From: Chitinophaga pinensis
Lineage (GTDB): Bacteria > Bacteroidota > Bacteroidia > UKL13-3
Direction of reading: 5' to 3'
Length of the DNA: 64,000 nucleotides
NCBI GenBank assembly: GCA_945898275.1
Contig: CAMDHZ010000010.1
Span: forward strand, 41,235-105,234
Position numbers and translations under genes: made by a program. This document shows positions 50,976 through 60,035 of this stretch, piece after piece; position 1 is the first letter of the stretch; every line of letters starts with the position of its first letter. The notes under the pieces were generated by a model, which searched no databases, was not told where the DNA came from, and worked only from the letters and a program-made list of their open reading frames with translations.

Positions 50976-53612
50976 ATGACTGACATGTTTGTATCTAAAA
51001 TAAAAAGTCTTTTCATCTGTTTGTTTTTTGTAGGTTTATTTCAGCCAATTGCAAAAGGTCAAGCGATAATACCCAAAAAAGCAGGAATATGTTTTAGGTT
51101 CGACGATTATCAAGACTCTAGCAAGATAGCCTCTGTTCTTCAATTATTTGATAAATACAATGGAAAGTTTACATATGCAGCAAATGCAGGAATTGCAGAA
51201 ATTGTAAGTAACCAGCAATTTTGGTCATTTCTTAGGACAATGCAAGCCAACGGGCATGAGGTTGCGGACCAAACCCCTTCGGATGTTTCACACTTTTTTG
51301 ATGCAATAAATGCTACAGAAGCGAAGAAATACTTAGGCTTGCCAGGTGTTGATCATATCCGCGACGGTTCTAGACGGATTTGTTTAAAGTATACTGTCCT
51401 TGACAATTCCGGGACTGGTGATGAAGGTTTAGTAGATATAAAAGGTGACCTTATGATTAGTAAACAGCCTGGTGAGTTTTCTAACCTTCGATTGTTTAAT
51501 AATAAATTTGTGGTTGCTTTCTATTTACCTGGAAGTGCGGAATTAATTGGATTTAGTGGATTCTCTAACCTAAATTCAAACGATCCTGATACTGCATTTT
51601 TAAGAGATTTTTGGTTTGAACCTATCAATTTAGGAAATAGAAGTAATATCAATTACAATAAACTTTCACCTTATCAGCTTACAGTTGATAAGCAAGGACT
51701 TCAATTGATGTTAGAGTATTCCTCTAAATTGTTTGCCAAACATGGCGTTCAAATCCCAACTACCTTAGTTCATCCAGGCGGTTACCATCCATATGTAGGT
51801 TCATCAATAATAAAAGAAGTTTCACAATCTATGGGTTTTACAGGCGCAGCCTCTTACCCTGCCAAAAGAAATTTTCTAACATATTACAATCCTGCAGGCT
51901 TAAGACAATTTAACTTTCAAGGAGTTGATTTTACACCCGAAACGCAAACTGCCACTGAAATCAAAAAGATAATTGCCAATTTTTATGCCTTGAACCAAGT
52001 TGGCGTTTGCATAAATCATATGTCTTTTGGAGGTCCAATTAATTCATTTAGCCAAATGCTTTCAAATATGGAAGAAGTGTTGGTTTGGGCAAAAAGCAAG
52101 CAAATTCCTGTTTTAACTTATAAAGATTGGACCAATCAGCTTGCTAATGGACATTATAACCCAACTGAAGACATTTTTCCAGCTTTACAAAATGACCTAA
52201 ACGGCGACGAAGAAATAGATGGTATTGATTTAACCAATCCTAGTTTTTTAGATAAAAATGCTGGCCTTGCCTATAATGCCAATTATGCCTTAACTACCAA
52301 TAGTGTTTCAACTTTATTTTATATCCAAAATCTTGGAGGCATCACAAAAGGCTTAAATACATTTACCGTTTCTACCAGAGGTGGTAAAGATGCCTATGAT
52401 TATTTTAGGTTGCTTGTTTATTATCCAGAATTAGGTACCACTCAGTTTTTTGATATACCAACCAATTCGATTGGTTTTTTAGAAAGAAAAGTAAGTTTCT
52501 ATGTTCCCGAAGGTGTTACCTATTTAAACCTAACACTAAACTACAATACTGATAAAGCTACCCGAGCCTATGCAAGTGGTTTCAAACTCAACGCAGAACT
52601 AAAGCCAGTCATAAAACCAAGTACATTAGAGATTGTTACCAATGAAATTGCTAAGCCTATTGCCTTAGATTCTTTTGCTTCTTGCGTGGGATATACGTTT
52701 AATCAATTAAAATGGAGCGTGCTTAAAAGTCCATTCTTATTTGATGCGAGCTTTGAAAATGGGAATAACTTAAAATTAGTTCCTAAATTCCAGAAATTCC
52801 CTATAACATTTGATTCTATCCAAGTTAGGGTACTTGCCCCCAATTCAAAATCTGATACTGCTTGGTTTTATATTAGAACAAAGCATGCTCAAATCTGTAA
52901 TGGGCAAGTTACAGCCATTAACTTTTCACGAATTCCAAGTATAGAAAAGTCGTATAGTTGGTCGGCTCAAAACCAAGATGTTTTGTTTAAAAACACGCAA
53001 GACTCGTTTATTTGGGTCAGACCAAGTAATAATAATTTATATACATTACAAGTTCAACCAATTAGCGGGAACCAAGTTAGCCATAGCATTCCAGTTAATG
53101 TTATTCCAACCAGAGTTGCTGGATACCCCAGCGAAACGAAGCAATTTTTAGGAGCCCAATCAGTGGAGTTCAATTTAAACTATAACCCAGAATACCGGGT
53201 TTATTTTTATGAATTGCCACAAGCCGAGGCAAAAGTTACAATACAAGGGAAAAAGGTAATAGTTGGCAGAGATGTTAATTTTAGTGGAAATTTAGAAGTT
53301 AAGTTATTGGTGGTTAGTCCAACTTGTGAAGCCTATATGCATAGTTTAAATGTAAATACATGGGCGAATTCATTAAAGGAAGAAAGTCAAGTTAGAATTA
53401 ATTTGTACCCAAACCCAACAACAGGAATATTACAAGTTGAAGGATTAATAGGTGCTTATACTTCTGAGATATATGATTTCAAAGGAAGTTTGGTTAAGAA
53501 ATTCGGCTTGAACCAAACCATTAATTTAGCAGAATTAGAAGATGGATTTTATTTTGTAGTTATCTCAAGCGGTAATTATTGCCTTACAAAGAAGATTCAA
53601 TTGTTTCGCTGA
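50976..53612 (+). CDS. Exported polysaccharide-deacetylase-like protein with T9SS sorting domain
   Basis: The 878-residue product has a signal peptide (ending IAKGQA near residue 29). Residues 30-390 look like a NodB/polysaccharide deacetylase-type barrel: AGICFRFDDYQDSSKI with the metal-binding Asp pair, a later TLVHPGGYHPY phrase, and VCINHMSFG near 345. A hydrogel-like insert (about 100-200) interrupts the barrel. Residues 400-800 appear to be beta-sandwich modules. The last 80 residues (RINLYPNPTTGILQVEG, ending KKIQLFR) are a T9SS type A sorting domain. The start could also be the Met at residue 4. Sugar specificity is unknown. Confidence 0.8.
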   Translation: MTDMFVSKIKSLFICLFFVGLFQPIAKGQAIIPKKAGICFRFDDYQDSSKIASVLQLFDKYNGKFTYAANAGIAEIVSNQQFWSFLRTMQANGHEVADQTPSDVSHFFDAINATEAKKYLGLPGVDHIRDGSRRICLKYTVLDNSGTGDEGLVDIKGDLMISKQPGEFSNLRLFNNKFVVAFYLPGSAELIGFSGFSNLNSNDPDTAFLRDFWFEPINLGNRSNINYNKLSPYQLTVDKQGLQLMLEYSSKLFAKHGVQIPTTLVHPGGYHPYVGSSIIKEVSQSMGFTGAASYPAKRNFLTYYNPAGLRQFNFQGVDFTPETQTATEIKKIIANFYALNQVGVCINHMSFGGPINSFSQMLSNMEEVLVWAKSKQIPVLTYKDWTNQLANGHYNPTEDIFPALQNDLNGDEEIDGIDLTNPSFLDKNAGLAYNANYALTTNSVSTLFYIQNLGGITKGLNTFTVSTRGGKDAYDYFRLLVYYPELGTTQFFDIPTNSIGFLERKVSFYVPEGVTYLNLTLNYNTDKATRAYASGFKLNAELKPVIKPSTLEIVTNEIAKPIALDSFASCVGYTFNQLKWSVLKSPFLFDASFENGNNLKLVPKFQKFPITFDSIQVRVLAPNSKSDTAWFYIRTKHAQICNGQVTAINFSRIPSIEKSYSWSAQNQDVLFKNTQDSFIWVRPSNNNLYTLQVQPISGNQVSHSIPVNVIPTRVAGYPSETKQFLGAQSVEFNLNYNPEYRVYFYELPQAEAKVTIQGKKVIVGRDVNFSGNLEVKLLVVSPTCEAYMHSLNVNTWANSLKEESQVRINLYPNPTTGILQVEGLIGAYTSEIYDFKGSLVKKFGLNQTINLAELEDGFYFVVISSGNYCLTKKIQLFR

Positions 53613-53786
53613 TTTGTATTAAGGGTTTAGATTTTTCAATTAACCATTCAAAACAAGCTTTTTTTATAGCTTTTATAATCAGTGATTTAGAAATAAAATT
53701 AGTTAAAAAAAAACCATTTACACACAATTTAGTTTTACTAATGAGTGAGTAAATTTTCATAATTAAGCGTTGTTGAAAGGCAACAA

Positions 53787-53815
53787 AAAAGGGCACCTTG
53801 AGTAAGTGCCCTTTT
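53787..53815 (-). terminator. Terminator of tRNA-Cys, usable in both directions
   Basis: AAAAGGGCAC (53787-53796) pairs with GTGCCCTTTT (53806-53815) around a 9-nt loop, with T-rich sequence on both sides. On the reverse strand it lies 8 bases after the tRNA. The stretch 53613-53786 before it, after the deacetylase stop, is AT-rich and shows no gene I trust. Confidence 0.85.
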
Positions 53816-53822
53816 ATTTTTT

Positions 53823-53896
53823 TGGAGGTACCGAGCAGATTCGAACTGCTGTAGAAGCTTTTGCAGAGCCTTGCCTAGCCTCTCGGCCACGGTACC
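53823..53896 (-). tRNA. tRNA-Cys (GCA)
   Basis: The reverse strand folds into a full cloverleaf: acceptor GGTACCG/CGGTACC, a D arm (GCC/GGC), an anticodon stem closing the loop CTGCAAA with anticodon GCA, and a T arm AGCAG-TTCGAAT-CTGCT. The discriminator is U and the CCA end is encoded. The 74-nt length is normal. It is followed by a strong terminator. Confidence 0.96.
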
Positions 53897-53968
53897 ATTT
53901 TAGGAATGCGAATATAAGATTATTTTTTAGCTAGAGAAGAACTTAGCTAAATAATTTTTGTGATTTCA

Positions 53969-53976
53969 TACCTTTG
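53969..53976 (+). promoter_or_regulatory. -7 box before the DUF4920 lipoprotein gene
   Basis: TACCTTTG matches TAnnTTTG and ends 25 bases before the ATG at 54002. No TTG stands at the usual -33 distance. Confidence 0.45.
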
Positions 53977-54001
53977 ACCTTACTAAAACAAAAATAAATA
54001 A

Positions 54002-54514
54002 ATGAAGAACATCTTAGTTGTGGCAATTGCTGCCTTATCTTTAGCCGCTTGTGGCGGTAATGTATCTCAAACAAAAACCAATGCAGACTCTACAGAAAAT
54101 CAAACAACCGTCATTGATACAGTAGGCATGTCTTACTATGGCGAAAAAATTACCCCAGATAGTGCGGTTTCTGTTGGAGATTTAGCCACATTAATGGGAG
54201 ATAAAACAGAATTAGCATGCAAAGTTACGGGTGAAATTGAGGCGGTATGTCAAAAAAAGGGATGTTGGATGGATATTAAGAATCCGAATGGCGAATCAGT
54301 TAGAATAACATTTAAAGACTATGGATTTTTTATGCCGAAAGACGCTTCTGGAAAAAAAGCAATCATGTTAGGTTTAGCTAAAGTTGAAGAAACTAGTATT
54401 GCAGATTTACAAGAATATGCTAAAGATGCAGGTAAAACGTCAGAAGAAGTAAAAGCAATTACTACTCCAAAAAAAGAACTTGTTTTTGAAGCCAGCGGTG
54501 TAATTCTTCAATAA
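54002..54514 (+). CDS. DUF4920-domain lipoprotein
   Basis: The 170-residue product has a lipoprotein signal with LAAC (Cys17) and an acidic linker. The domain has KVTGEIEAVCQKKGCWMDIK and VRITFKDYGFFMPKD, the pattern I know as DUF4920, a Bacteroidota family with conserved cysteines and a possible OB-like fold. The CQKKGCW pair may bind a metal such as copper or zinc, which is inference. It lies 5 bases before a CxxCH lipoprotein, so they are co-transcribed and may act together in the envelope. Confidence 0.85.
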   Translation: MKNILVVAIAALSLAACGGNVSQTKTNADSTENQTTVIDTVGMSYYGEKITPDSAVSVGDLATLMGDKTELACKVTGEIEAVCQKKGCWMDIKNPNGESVRITFKDYGFFMPKDASGKKAIMLGLAKVEETSIADLQEYAKDAGKTSEEVKAITTPKKELVFEASGVILQ

Positions 54515-54519
54515 GGTTT

Positions 54520-54990
54520 ATGAGGCAATTATATTTTGCACTTGGCTTATTGTTTTTAATTAGCTTGATAGTTCAAGCATGCAGTAATGAGCCAAAACCC
54601 ACCGCAAAGCTTGAGGATGAGAAGTTAGATTCTTTAGACGCTTGTGCAACCATTAAAGACCCAAATCAACCTAAGCCTATGGCATTGATGATGCGTCAAA
54701 TGGCTGCAAATTCAGACAGTATGAAAGCGAAAATAAGTCGTGGTGAAGTTTTAGATTCTTTACAATATCCATTCATTAGGTTTTATGCGGTTGAACCAAC
54801 AGACCCAAATGTGTTGGAACCCAATTTCTTTGAAAAGGCTAGGTTGTTTCAAGCGGCATACAAGGCGTTATTTCAGCATCCTTCTGAGCAAAAAACGTAT
54901 TATAACCTAATGATTCAAGCTTGCGTTAATTGCCATGAAAATTATTGTAGTGGTCCTTTAAAACGAATAAGGAAATTACCCATTCAATAA
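54520..54990 (+). CDS. Lipoprotein with a C-terminal CxxCH haem-like motif
   Basis: The 156-residue product has a lipobox ending VQAC (Cys21). The middle is helical and polar (MALMMRQMAANSDSMKAK). Near residue 142, QACVNCHENYCSGPLKRI carries CVNCH, the motif for covalent c-type haem, with a third Cys close by. A distal Met or His for the haem iron could be one of the Mets in the middle. It therefore looks like a small c-type cytochrome-like lipoprotein, possibly a partner of the DUF4920 protein. Haem attachment is not proven by sequence. Confidence 0.72.
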   Translation: MRQLYFALGLLFLISLIVQACSNEPKPTAKLEDEKLDSLDACATIKDPNQPKPMALMMRQMAANSDSMKAKISRGEVLDSLQYPFIRFYAVEPTDPNVLEPNFFEKARLFQAAYKALFQHPSEQKTYYNLMIQACVNCHENYCSGPLKRIRKLPIQ

Positions 54991-55067
54991 GTTATACAGA
55001 AATTAATTCATACATTTGATTGAAAAACAACCAATCAAAATTTATGAAAACCCTTATTACAAAAAGA

Positions 55068-55109
55068 AGACCCATGAAAGTTTTGCTACTTTTCATGGGT
55101 CTTTTTATT
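55068..55109 (+). terminator. Terminator-like hairpin containing the likely start codon of the next gene
   Basis: AGACCCATGAAA (55068-55079) and TTTCATGGGTCT (55091-55102) are exact complements over 12 bp around an 11-nt loop, and the tail TTTTATTT follows. The ATG at 55074 lies in the left arm. It ends the lipoprotein pair in form, but it is also the signal-peptide coding region of the next gene. Confidence 0.6.
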
Positions 55110-56153
55110 TCTGCCTCTGTTTACACCTACGAAACAGGAGCTTCATCAGGGTACACAGGCGCTCCTGGGAACAGTGATTGTTCTTCTTGTCATTCTTGCA
55201 CGCCAATCACTTCTGGCAGTGTTTGGGGCGGAATTACCCTAACAAGAGTGGGAGGTTCTTTGGCAAGCATTACTGCAAATGCTTCAAATCCAATGAGTCT
55301 TTCTTTTTCTTCTTCTTCTAGTACAAAGTTTGGGTTTCAATTGTGTGTTTTGCCTTCTTCAGCCAGTAGTACAACTGCTTCTGTTGGTACTTTGAGTGCA
55401 GGTACTTCTTCCTTGGTTCAAACCTCATCAACTTCTTCTCCTGCCAGAACTTACCTAAATCATACTTCATCAGGTACAACTGCAAGCGCTGGTACTGCAA
55501 CTTGGAATTTCAATTGGATTACACCTGCTAGTTACTCTGGTGGAGCAACTTTTTATGTAGTTATTAACGAGACAGATGGAAATAGCAGTTCTTCTGGTGA
55601 TCAAATCTACCTCAAAACATTTTCTACAACGGTATTGCCCGTAAGGTGGTTAGATTTTAGCGCACAAGAAACCAATGAAGGTATTATGCTTAAATGGAGC
55701 ACTGCGAGCGAAATAAACAATAATTATTTTGAAATTGAAAGGAGCGAAGATGGATTAAATTTTGAGTTTGCTGGCAAAGTAAATGGAATTGGAAACGCAA
55801 ACAAAATTTCTAGTTACCGCTTTTTAGATGAGGTAAATCCTAGCAGAACTTGGTTTTATAGGCTAAAGCAAGTTGACTTTGATGGGAAAGAAGAGTTTAG
55901 TAGAACTATTACCTACCAATCAAATGTTGAACAAGCTCCAATAGTTTATACCAAAGGTGATTTGAACCAATTGGTTATTAAATCTGAGAATCCTGCTCGT
56001 TCAATTAGCATATTTTCTCTTTCAGGAAAATTAATAACTAAAATAGATGGTAATGGTAGTAATCAATTTGAACTGCCACAACACCTTAAAGGACTTTATT
56101 TGGTTAATGTTCAAATCGGTTCAAACAATTACTACAAGAAGCTTTTGTTTTAA
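55074..56153 (+). CDS. Choice-of-anchor-type exported protein with CxxCH motif and T9SS sorting domain
   Basis: From the ATG at 55074 the product has 359 residues; the frame is open to 55020 and another ATG is at 55044. A signal peptide (MKVLLLFMGLFISASVYTY) is followed by SSGYTGAPGNSDCSSCHSC, whose CSSCH motif near residue 37 may hold haem, as seen in exported proteins labelled choice-of-anchor or Reeler-like. A Ser/Thr-rich beta domain covers residues 45-195. The FnIII-like region WLDFSAQETNEGIMLKWSTA comes next, then a T9SS type A sorting domain ending NYYKKLLF. Stop codons overlap those of the convergent pdhB gene by 4 bases. Confidence 0.8.
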   Translation: MKVLLLFMGLFISASVYTYETGASSGYTGAPGNSDCSSCHSCTPITSGSVWGGITLTRVGGSLASITANASNPMSLSFSSSSSTKFGFQLCVLPSSASSTTASVGTLSAGTSSLVQTSSTSSPARTYLNHTSSGTTASAGTATWNFNWITPASYSGGATFYVVINETDGNSSSSGDQIYLKTFSTTVLPVRWLDFSAQETNEGIMLKWSTASEINNNYFEIERSEDGLNFEFAGKVNGIGNANKISSYRFLDEVNPSRTWFYRLKQVDFDGKEEFSRTITYQSNVEQAPIVYTKGDLNQLVIKSENPARSISIFSLSGKLITKIDGNGSNQFELPQHLKGLYLVNVQIGSNNYYKKLLF

Positions 56154-57127
56154 CGATAAAGCACCTCTTTAACTGCTTTGCTTACGCGCTCAACGTTTGG
56201 TAAGAATTCTTGCACAAATGTTGGTGCGTAGCCAAGCGGAGTATCTTGGGTGTTTACGCGTTTTATTGGCGCATCCAAATAATCAAAGGCAACCTTTTGA
56301 ACCATATAGGCAATTTCGGATGAGATTGCTGCTAGTGGCCAAGCTTCTTCAACAACAACCAACCTATTGGTCTTTTTAACACTGTTAATGACAGTTTCAT
56401 AATCAATAGGTCTAACGGTTCTTAGGTCTATCACTTCACAAGAAATTCCTTCTTTTTCTAATTCTTCTGCTGTTGCCAAGGCTACTTTCATAATTTTACC
56501 AAAGGAAACAATAGTTACATCTGTACCAGCACGTTTAATATCAGCTACTCCAATCGGAATTAAATATTCTTCTTCAGGAACTTCACCTTTTTCGCCGTAC
56601 ATCTGTTCGCTTTCCATGAAGATTACCGGGTCGTTATCTCTAATAGCTGTTTTAAGCAGACCCTTTGCATCATATGGATTGGATGGAACAACTACTTTTA
56701 AACCTGGGCAGTTTGCATACCAATTCTCAAAGGCTTGAGAATGTTGGGCTCCCAATTGACCTGCACTTCCTGTTGGTCCTCTAAATACCATTGGAATATT
56801 AAATTGCCCACCACTCATTTGGTACATTTTTGCAGCGGCATTTATCACTTGGTCTATTGCAACCAATGAAAAATTGAATGTCATAAATTCTATTACAGGA
56901 CGCAAACCATTCATTGCAGCTCCCACACCAATTCCTGCAAAACCTAATTCTGCAATAGGGGTGTCTATAATTCTTTTTGGGCCAAATTCTTCTAACATTC
57001 CTTGGCTTACTTTATAAGCACCATTGTATTCTGCTACTTCTTCACCCATTAAAAATACATCTGGGTCTCTGCGCATTTCCTCATTTAATGCTTCTCTAAG
57101 GGCTTCTCTGAATTGTATTGATCTCAT
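56150..57127 (-). CDS. pdhB: Pyruvate dehydrogenase E1 component, beta subunit
   Basis: From the ATG at 57127 the product has 325 residues; an upstream frame to 57148 adds only 7. It has the transketolase-like core: FREALREALNEEMRRDPDVF with the ThDP-activating Glu, then IAELGFAGIGVGAAMNGLRP near residue 75, and the C-terminal VVVEEAWPLAAISSEIAYMV. It pairs with E1-alpha to decarboxylate pyruvate and pass acetyl groups to E2. E1-alpha and E2 are not next to it; separated subunits are common in Bacteroidota. A branched-chain E1-beta is the main alternative. Confidence 0.93.
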   Translation of the reverse strand: MRSIQFREALREALNEEMRRDPDVFLMGEEVAEYNGAYKVSQGMLEEFGPKRIIDTPIAELGFAGIGVGAAMNGLRPVIEFMTFNFSLVAIDQVINAAAKMYQMSGGQFNIPMVFRGPTGSAGQLGAQHSQAFENWYANCPGLKVVVPSNPYDAKGLLKTAIRDNDPVIFMESEQMYGEKGEVPEEEYLIPIGVADIKRAGTDVTIVSFGKIMKVALATAEELEKEGISCEVIDLRTVRPIDYETVINSVKKTNRLVVVEEAWPLAAISSEIAYMVQKVAFDYLDAPIKRVNTQDTPLGYAPTFVQEFLPNVERVSKAVKEVLYR

Positions 57128-57252
57128 GTTTACGAATAAGTGTTGCAAAAATAACAGCCTTAAACGTTTATCAAAGTAATATTCATAAATATCTGCAATT
57201 GTTTTAAAAATCTTTTATGTTACTTTAATGTTAATTTTTGAAAATAAATCAT

Positions 57253-57260
57253 TATCTTTG
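57253..57260 (+). promoter_or_regulatory. -7 box six bases before the transglutaminase-like gene
   Basis: TATCTTTG matches TAnnTTTG and ends 6 bases before the ATG at 57267. A transcript from it would begin close to or at the start codon (leaderless). No TTG stands at the ideal distance. Confidence 0.45.
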
Positions 57261-57266
57261 TTTTGG

Positions 57267-58454
57267 ATGATTGATAGTCAATTAAATAAAATTAAAAATA
57301 TTCTTGCATGCTGCACTTTTTACAGGTGTTTAGTTGCATTTTTAGCATTTACATTTAGTTATTTACCTGTATTTAGTAATTCCATAAAGAGTATTAACCT
57401 ATATGGTCATTCAATTCATTTAGATTTTGCCGCACCAGAAATTAATTTGAAAGCCCCTTTGGAGGCAATTGATTTAACTGCAAGTATTGGCGACTTGAAA
57501 AATGTCAATCTGCAAAAACTGGTGTATCAAATGGATAGTATTTCCGTTCAATTTGGAATGGATGATATAGCCTATTTGCTATTTTTAGATAAGGTTTCGA
57601 AATGTGTTTATTCTAACATTTTGGAGCAGGGCTTATTTAAATATGCTTTACTAAAAACAAAAGGTTATCGCGTATTATTGGGTTACTCATCAGATTATCT
57701 AACTGTATACGGGCATCTGGATTTTAAAGTGCATAATGTTGCCTTTGTAAACTATGGAAAATTTGTATTTACAGACCTCTCCTTCCTTCAAAATCTTGAA
57801 CCTTGCGAAGAAATTTTGTTAGAAGCGTCCCTTGAAGGAAGGGCCATTACAATGAATGATAAACGCCCACCTTTGTTTAATGTACTTTCAAAACAATACA
57901 ATATTCATTTTGAATATGAAGGTATGCAATATAATTTTGAAGGTAGGCTCAATCATTCCTTGGTTTCATATTATAGAGACCTTCCTGCAATAGAGTTTGG
58001 ACAGGTTTATTTAAATTATCAATTCTCTGAGCAGGCCAAAAATAGTTTGATAAATAGCCTTAGACAAGCAACAAAAAATATGTTTCCTTCTAAGCAAATA
58101 GATTTTCTGCTTCAATTTGCTCAAACTGCATTTTTATACAGAACCGATTATGAATCTATGGGCATGGAAAAATTTGCATTTCCAGAAGAGGTGTTGGCTA
58201 ATCAATTTGCAGATTGCGAAGACAAGTCTGTTTTGTTTGCTTACTTGGCCAAAGAGGTTTTAGATTTACCCTCAGTTGCCCTCATTTATTATGTAGATAA
58301 TCACTTAAATGTGGGCGTTGCCTTTAACCACAAATCTGCTTACAATTTTATTTACAACAACCAAAAATACTTAGTTTGCGAGCCTTCAGGGCTTGGGTTC
58401 AAACCGGGTGAAAATATTTATGACCTAAACAAGGCAAGTATTGTAAATTGGTAA
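57267..58454 (+). CDS. Exported transglutaminase-like protein of unknown function
   Basis: From the ATG at 57267 the product has 395 residues; the frame runs open to a TTG at 57228, which I do not use. A membrane or signal segment spans about residues 18-38. The first 230 residues match nothing I know. The end contains FADCEDKSVLFAYLAKEVL (Cys), NHLNVGVAF (His) and LVCEPSGLGF (acidic residue) in the Cys-His-Asp order of transglutaminase/papain-like folds, so a peptidase or cross-linking activity is possible. It lies alone, divergent from pdhB and convergent with the SDR gene after zero bases. Confidence 0.68.
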   Translation: MIDSQLNKIKNILACCTFYRCLVAFLAFTFSYLPVFSNSIKSINLYGHSIHLDFAAPEINLKAPLEAIDLTASIGDLKNVNLQKLVYQMDSISVQFGMDDIAYLLFLDKVSKCVYSNILEQGLFKYALLKTKGYRVLLGYSSDYLTVYGHLDFKVHNVAFVNYGKFVFTDLSFLQNLEPCEEILLEASLEGRAITMNDKRPPLFNVLSKQYNIHFEYEGMQYNFEGRLNHSLVSYYRDLPAIEFGQVYLNYQFSEQAKNSLINSLRQATKNMFPSKQIDFLLQFAQTAFLYRTDYESMGMEKFAFPEEVLANQFADCEDKSVLFAYLAKEVLDLPSVALIYYVDNHLNVGVAFNHKSAYNFIYNNQKYLVCEPSGLGFKPGENIYDLNKASIVNW

Positions 58455-59153
58455 TTAGTTTTTTGGTCCCTTAGGTTGTAAGGGTCTAATTTCCCAATTT
58501 ACGGTATTAAAATTATCTGGCATTTCTAAGGCTTGAACCAACCCTAATGCAATGTCTTCTGGCATGAGCATGTAATCATGTGGTTTAATTCCAGGTGAGT
58601 TTCTGAAAAAATCAGTTTTGGTTGAACCTGGATAAACACAAGTAACCTTAATTCTGAAATCTCTTAATTCTCTAAACAACGATTCACTTAAGCCTTTCAC
58701 TGCCCATTTGGTTGCGCAATAGGCACTCACTTGTGGCATCCCTTCTAAAGCCGCTGTAGAGGCAATGTTAATAATGTGTCCATAGGCGTTTGCTTTCATA
58801 TTTGGCAATACTTGCTTAATACAATAAAACATGCCATGAATATTGGTGTCAAACATTTCGTGCCAATGCTCGCTTGGCATAGTTTCTAGGTTGCCAAAAT
58901 AGCCTAGTCCTGCGTTGTTAATTAAAATATGAATGCATTGTTCTTTTGCAAGTATGGTTTTGAAACACTCTTCAACTTCTGATTCATTTCTAACATCACA
59001 GGTTAAATGTTGAAATAATGGATGGTTAATTTCGGTTTTGGTTCGACCCAAACCATAAACTTTACAATTTTTTTCTAAAAGTTTATTGGCCGTATGATAG
59101 CCAATTCCTTTACTAGTACCTGTAATAACAGCAACTTTCCCATTTAATTCCAT
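58455..59153 (-). CDS. Short-chain dehydrogenase/reductase
   Basis: The 232-residue product is a classical SDR: cofactor motif TGTSKGIGYHTANKLL near residue 12, NNAGLGYFGNLETM near 80, catalytic Ser in IINIASTAALEGM, and YxxxK as YCATKWAVKG near 146. The basic residue near the first beta strand suggests NADP preference. It starts 9 bases after the UbiA-like membrane gene and is probably co-transcribed with it. The substrate is unknown; a link to prenyl or lipid chemistry is only suggested by the neighbour. Confidence 0.93.
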   Translation of the reverse strand: MELNGKVAVITGTSKGIGYHTANKLLEKNCKVYGLGRTKTEINHPLFQHLTCDVRNESEVEECFKTILAKEQCIHILINNAGLGYFGNLETMPSEHWHEMFDTNIHGMFYCIKQVLPNMKANAYGHIINIASTAALEGMPQVSAYCATKWAVKGLSESLFRELRDFRIKVTCVYPGSTKTDFFRNSPGIKPHDYMLMPEDIALGLVQALEMPDNFNTVNWEIRPLQPKGPKN

Positions 59154-59162
59154 TTTGCAAAC

Positions 59163-60035
59163 TTAAAGGATATAAAGTAAGAGTCCGCATACAATAAACA
59201 ACCATTCTCCTAAGTAACGGTAGCTTTCATCTTGGCTTGCACTGGCGTAAACCGGTAATAGGAATTGTAAAATACTATTAGCAATCAATGTAATGCCTAC
59301 AACCAGGCTGCCATTAACGGGTGATACCAAAAAAAGTACAATACTCAGCATAAGTTGAAGAATAAAAAACATAATTTGAAGCTCATTCAACATGCTTCCG
59401 GAATACCGGGTAGCAAGATTTCTGGCCGCTGCAGCCAAGTCTTTTGTGCATTCTATTTTTGCAATTGAAAAGGTGTTTTGTAAAGTACTTAGCGAGATTA
59501 AGAGGCTAATAAGTAAGATTTCTGGCCAAATAAAAAAGGCGTAGGTTCCAAGTGTTAGAATGGGAACTAAGCCAATAGAAAATCCGTAAATAAGGCCAAT
59601 AAGTACTTCTTTTTCAAAAAGCAAAATGTGAGGGAATCTGTCATGGTGCCACACATAAATGAATACAATCAGGCAAGCAATAGCTCCAAAAAGCAAACCA
59701 ACTTTGTTCACATACAACAACGCAATAAGTACATTTGCTATGCCTAATAAGAGAATTAAAACAATAAAAACCGTGGCATATTTTTTAAAAAACTGATGTC
59801 TGATACTTATATCAACAATTTTATCGTTTCTAGCATCAAGTAAATGGTCGGCCCAATAAACCATTAAGGTGCTGTTTGCTAGCAAAACATAAACAAACCA
59901 AGGAACAGGCAAAGGTAGCAATTGCGAAAAGGCAAAGCTCATAAAGCAGGCACCAGAGGCTATGTCTATGCTAAACAAATGCACCCAAAAGAATAGTTGG
60001 TATATTGTATGTGTCGGCTTTAATTTGTAACCCAT
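59163..60035 (-). CDS. UbiA-like polytopic membrane protein
   Basis: The 290-residue product has about eight hydrophobic segments. A motif STLMVYWADHLLDARNDK near residue 60 resembles the first Asp-rich motif of UbiA prenyltransferases (NDxxDxxxD), and a second site may be ECTKDLAAAARNLATRY near 200. The match is loose, so UbiA-like is the best guess and an unrelated membrane family is possible. Its ATG overlaps the start codon of the divergent barrel-like gene within CCATGA, so neither gene has a free leader. It is transcribed toward the SDR gene. Confidence 0.58.
   Translation of the reverse strand: MGYKLKPTHTIYQLFFWVHLFSIDIASGACFMSFAFSQLLPLPVPWFVYVLLANSTLMVYWADHLLDARNDKIVDISIRHQFFKKYATVFIVLILLLGIANVLIALLYVNKVGLLFGAIACLIVFIYVWHHDRFPHILLFEKEVLIGLIYGFSIGLVPILTLGTYAFFIWPEILLISLLISLSTLQNTFSIAKIECTKDLAAAARNLATRYSGSMLNELQIMFFILQLMLSIVLFLVSPVNGSLVVGITLIANSILQFLLPVYASASQDESYRYLGEWLFIVCGLLLYIL

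Noticed and set aside
53584..53796. A 70-codon reverse ORF between the deacetylase gene and tRNA-Cys
   Set aside because: It runs through the tRNA terminator region and the end of the neighbouring gene, in AT-rich sequence with no recognisable motif.
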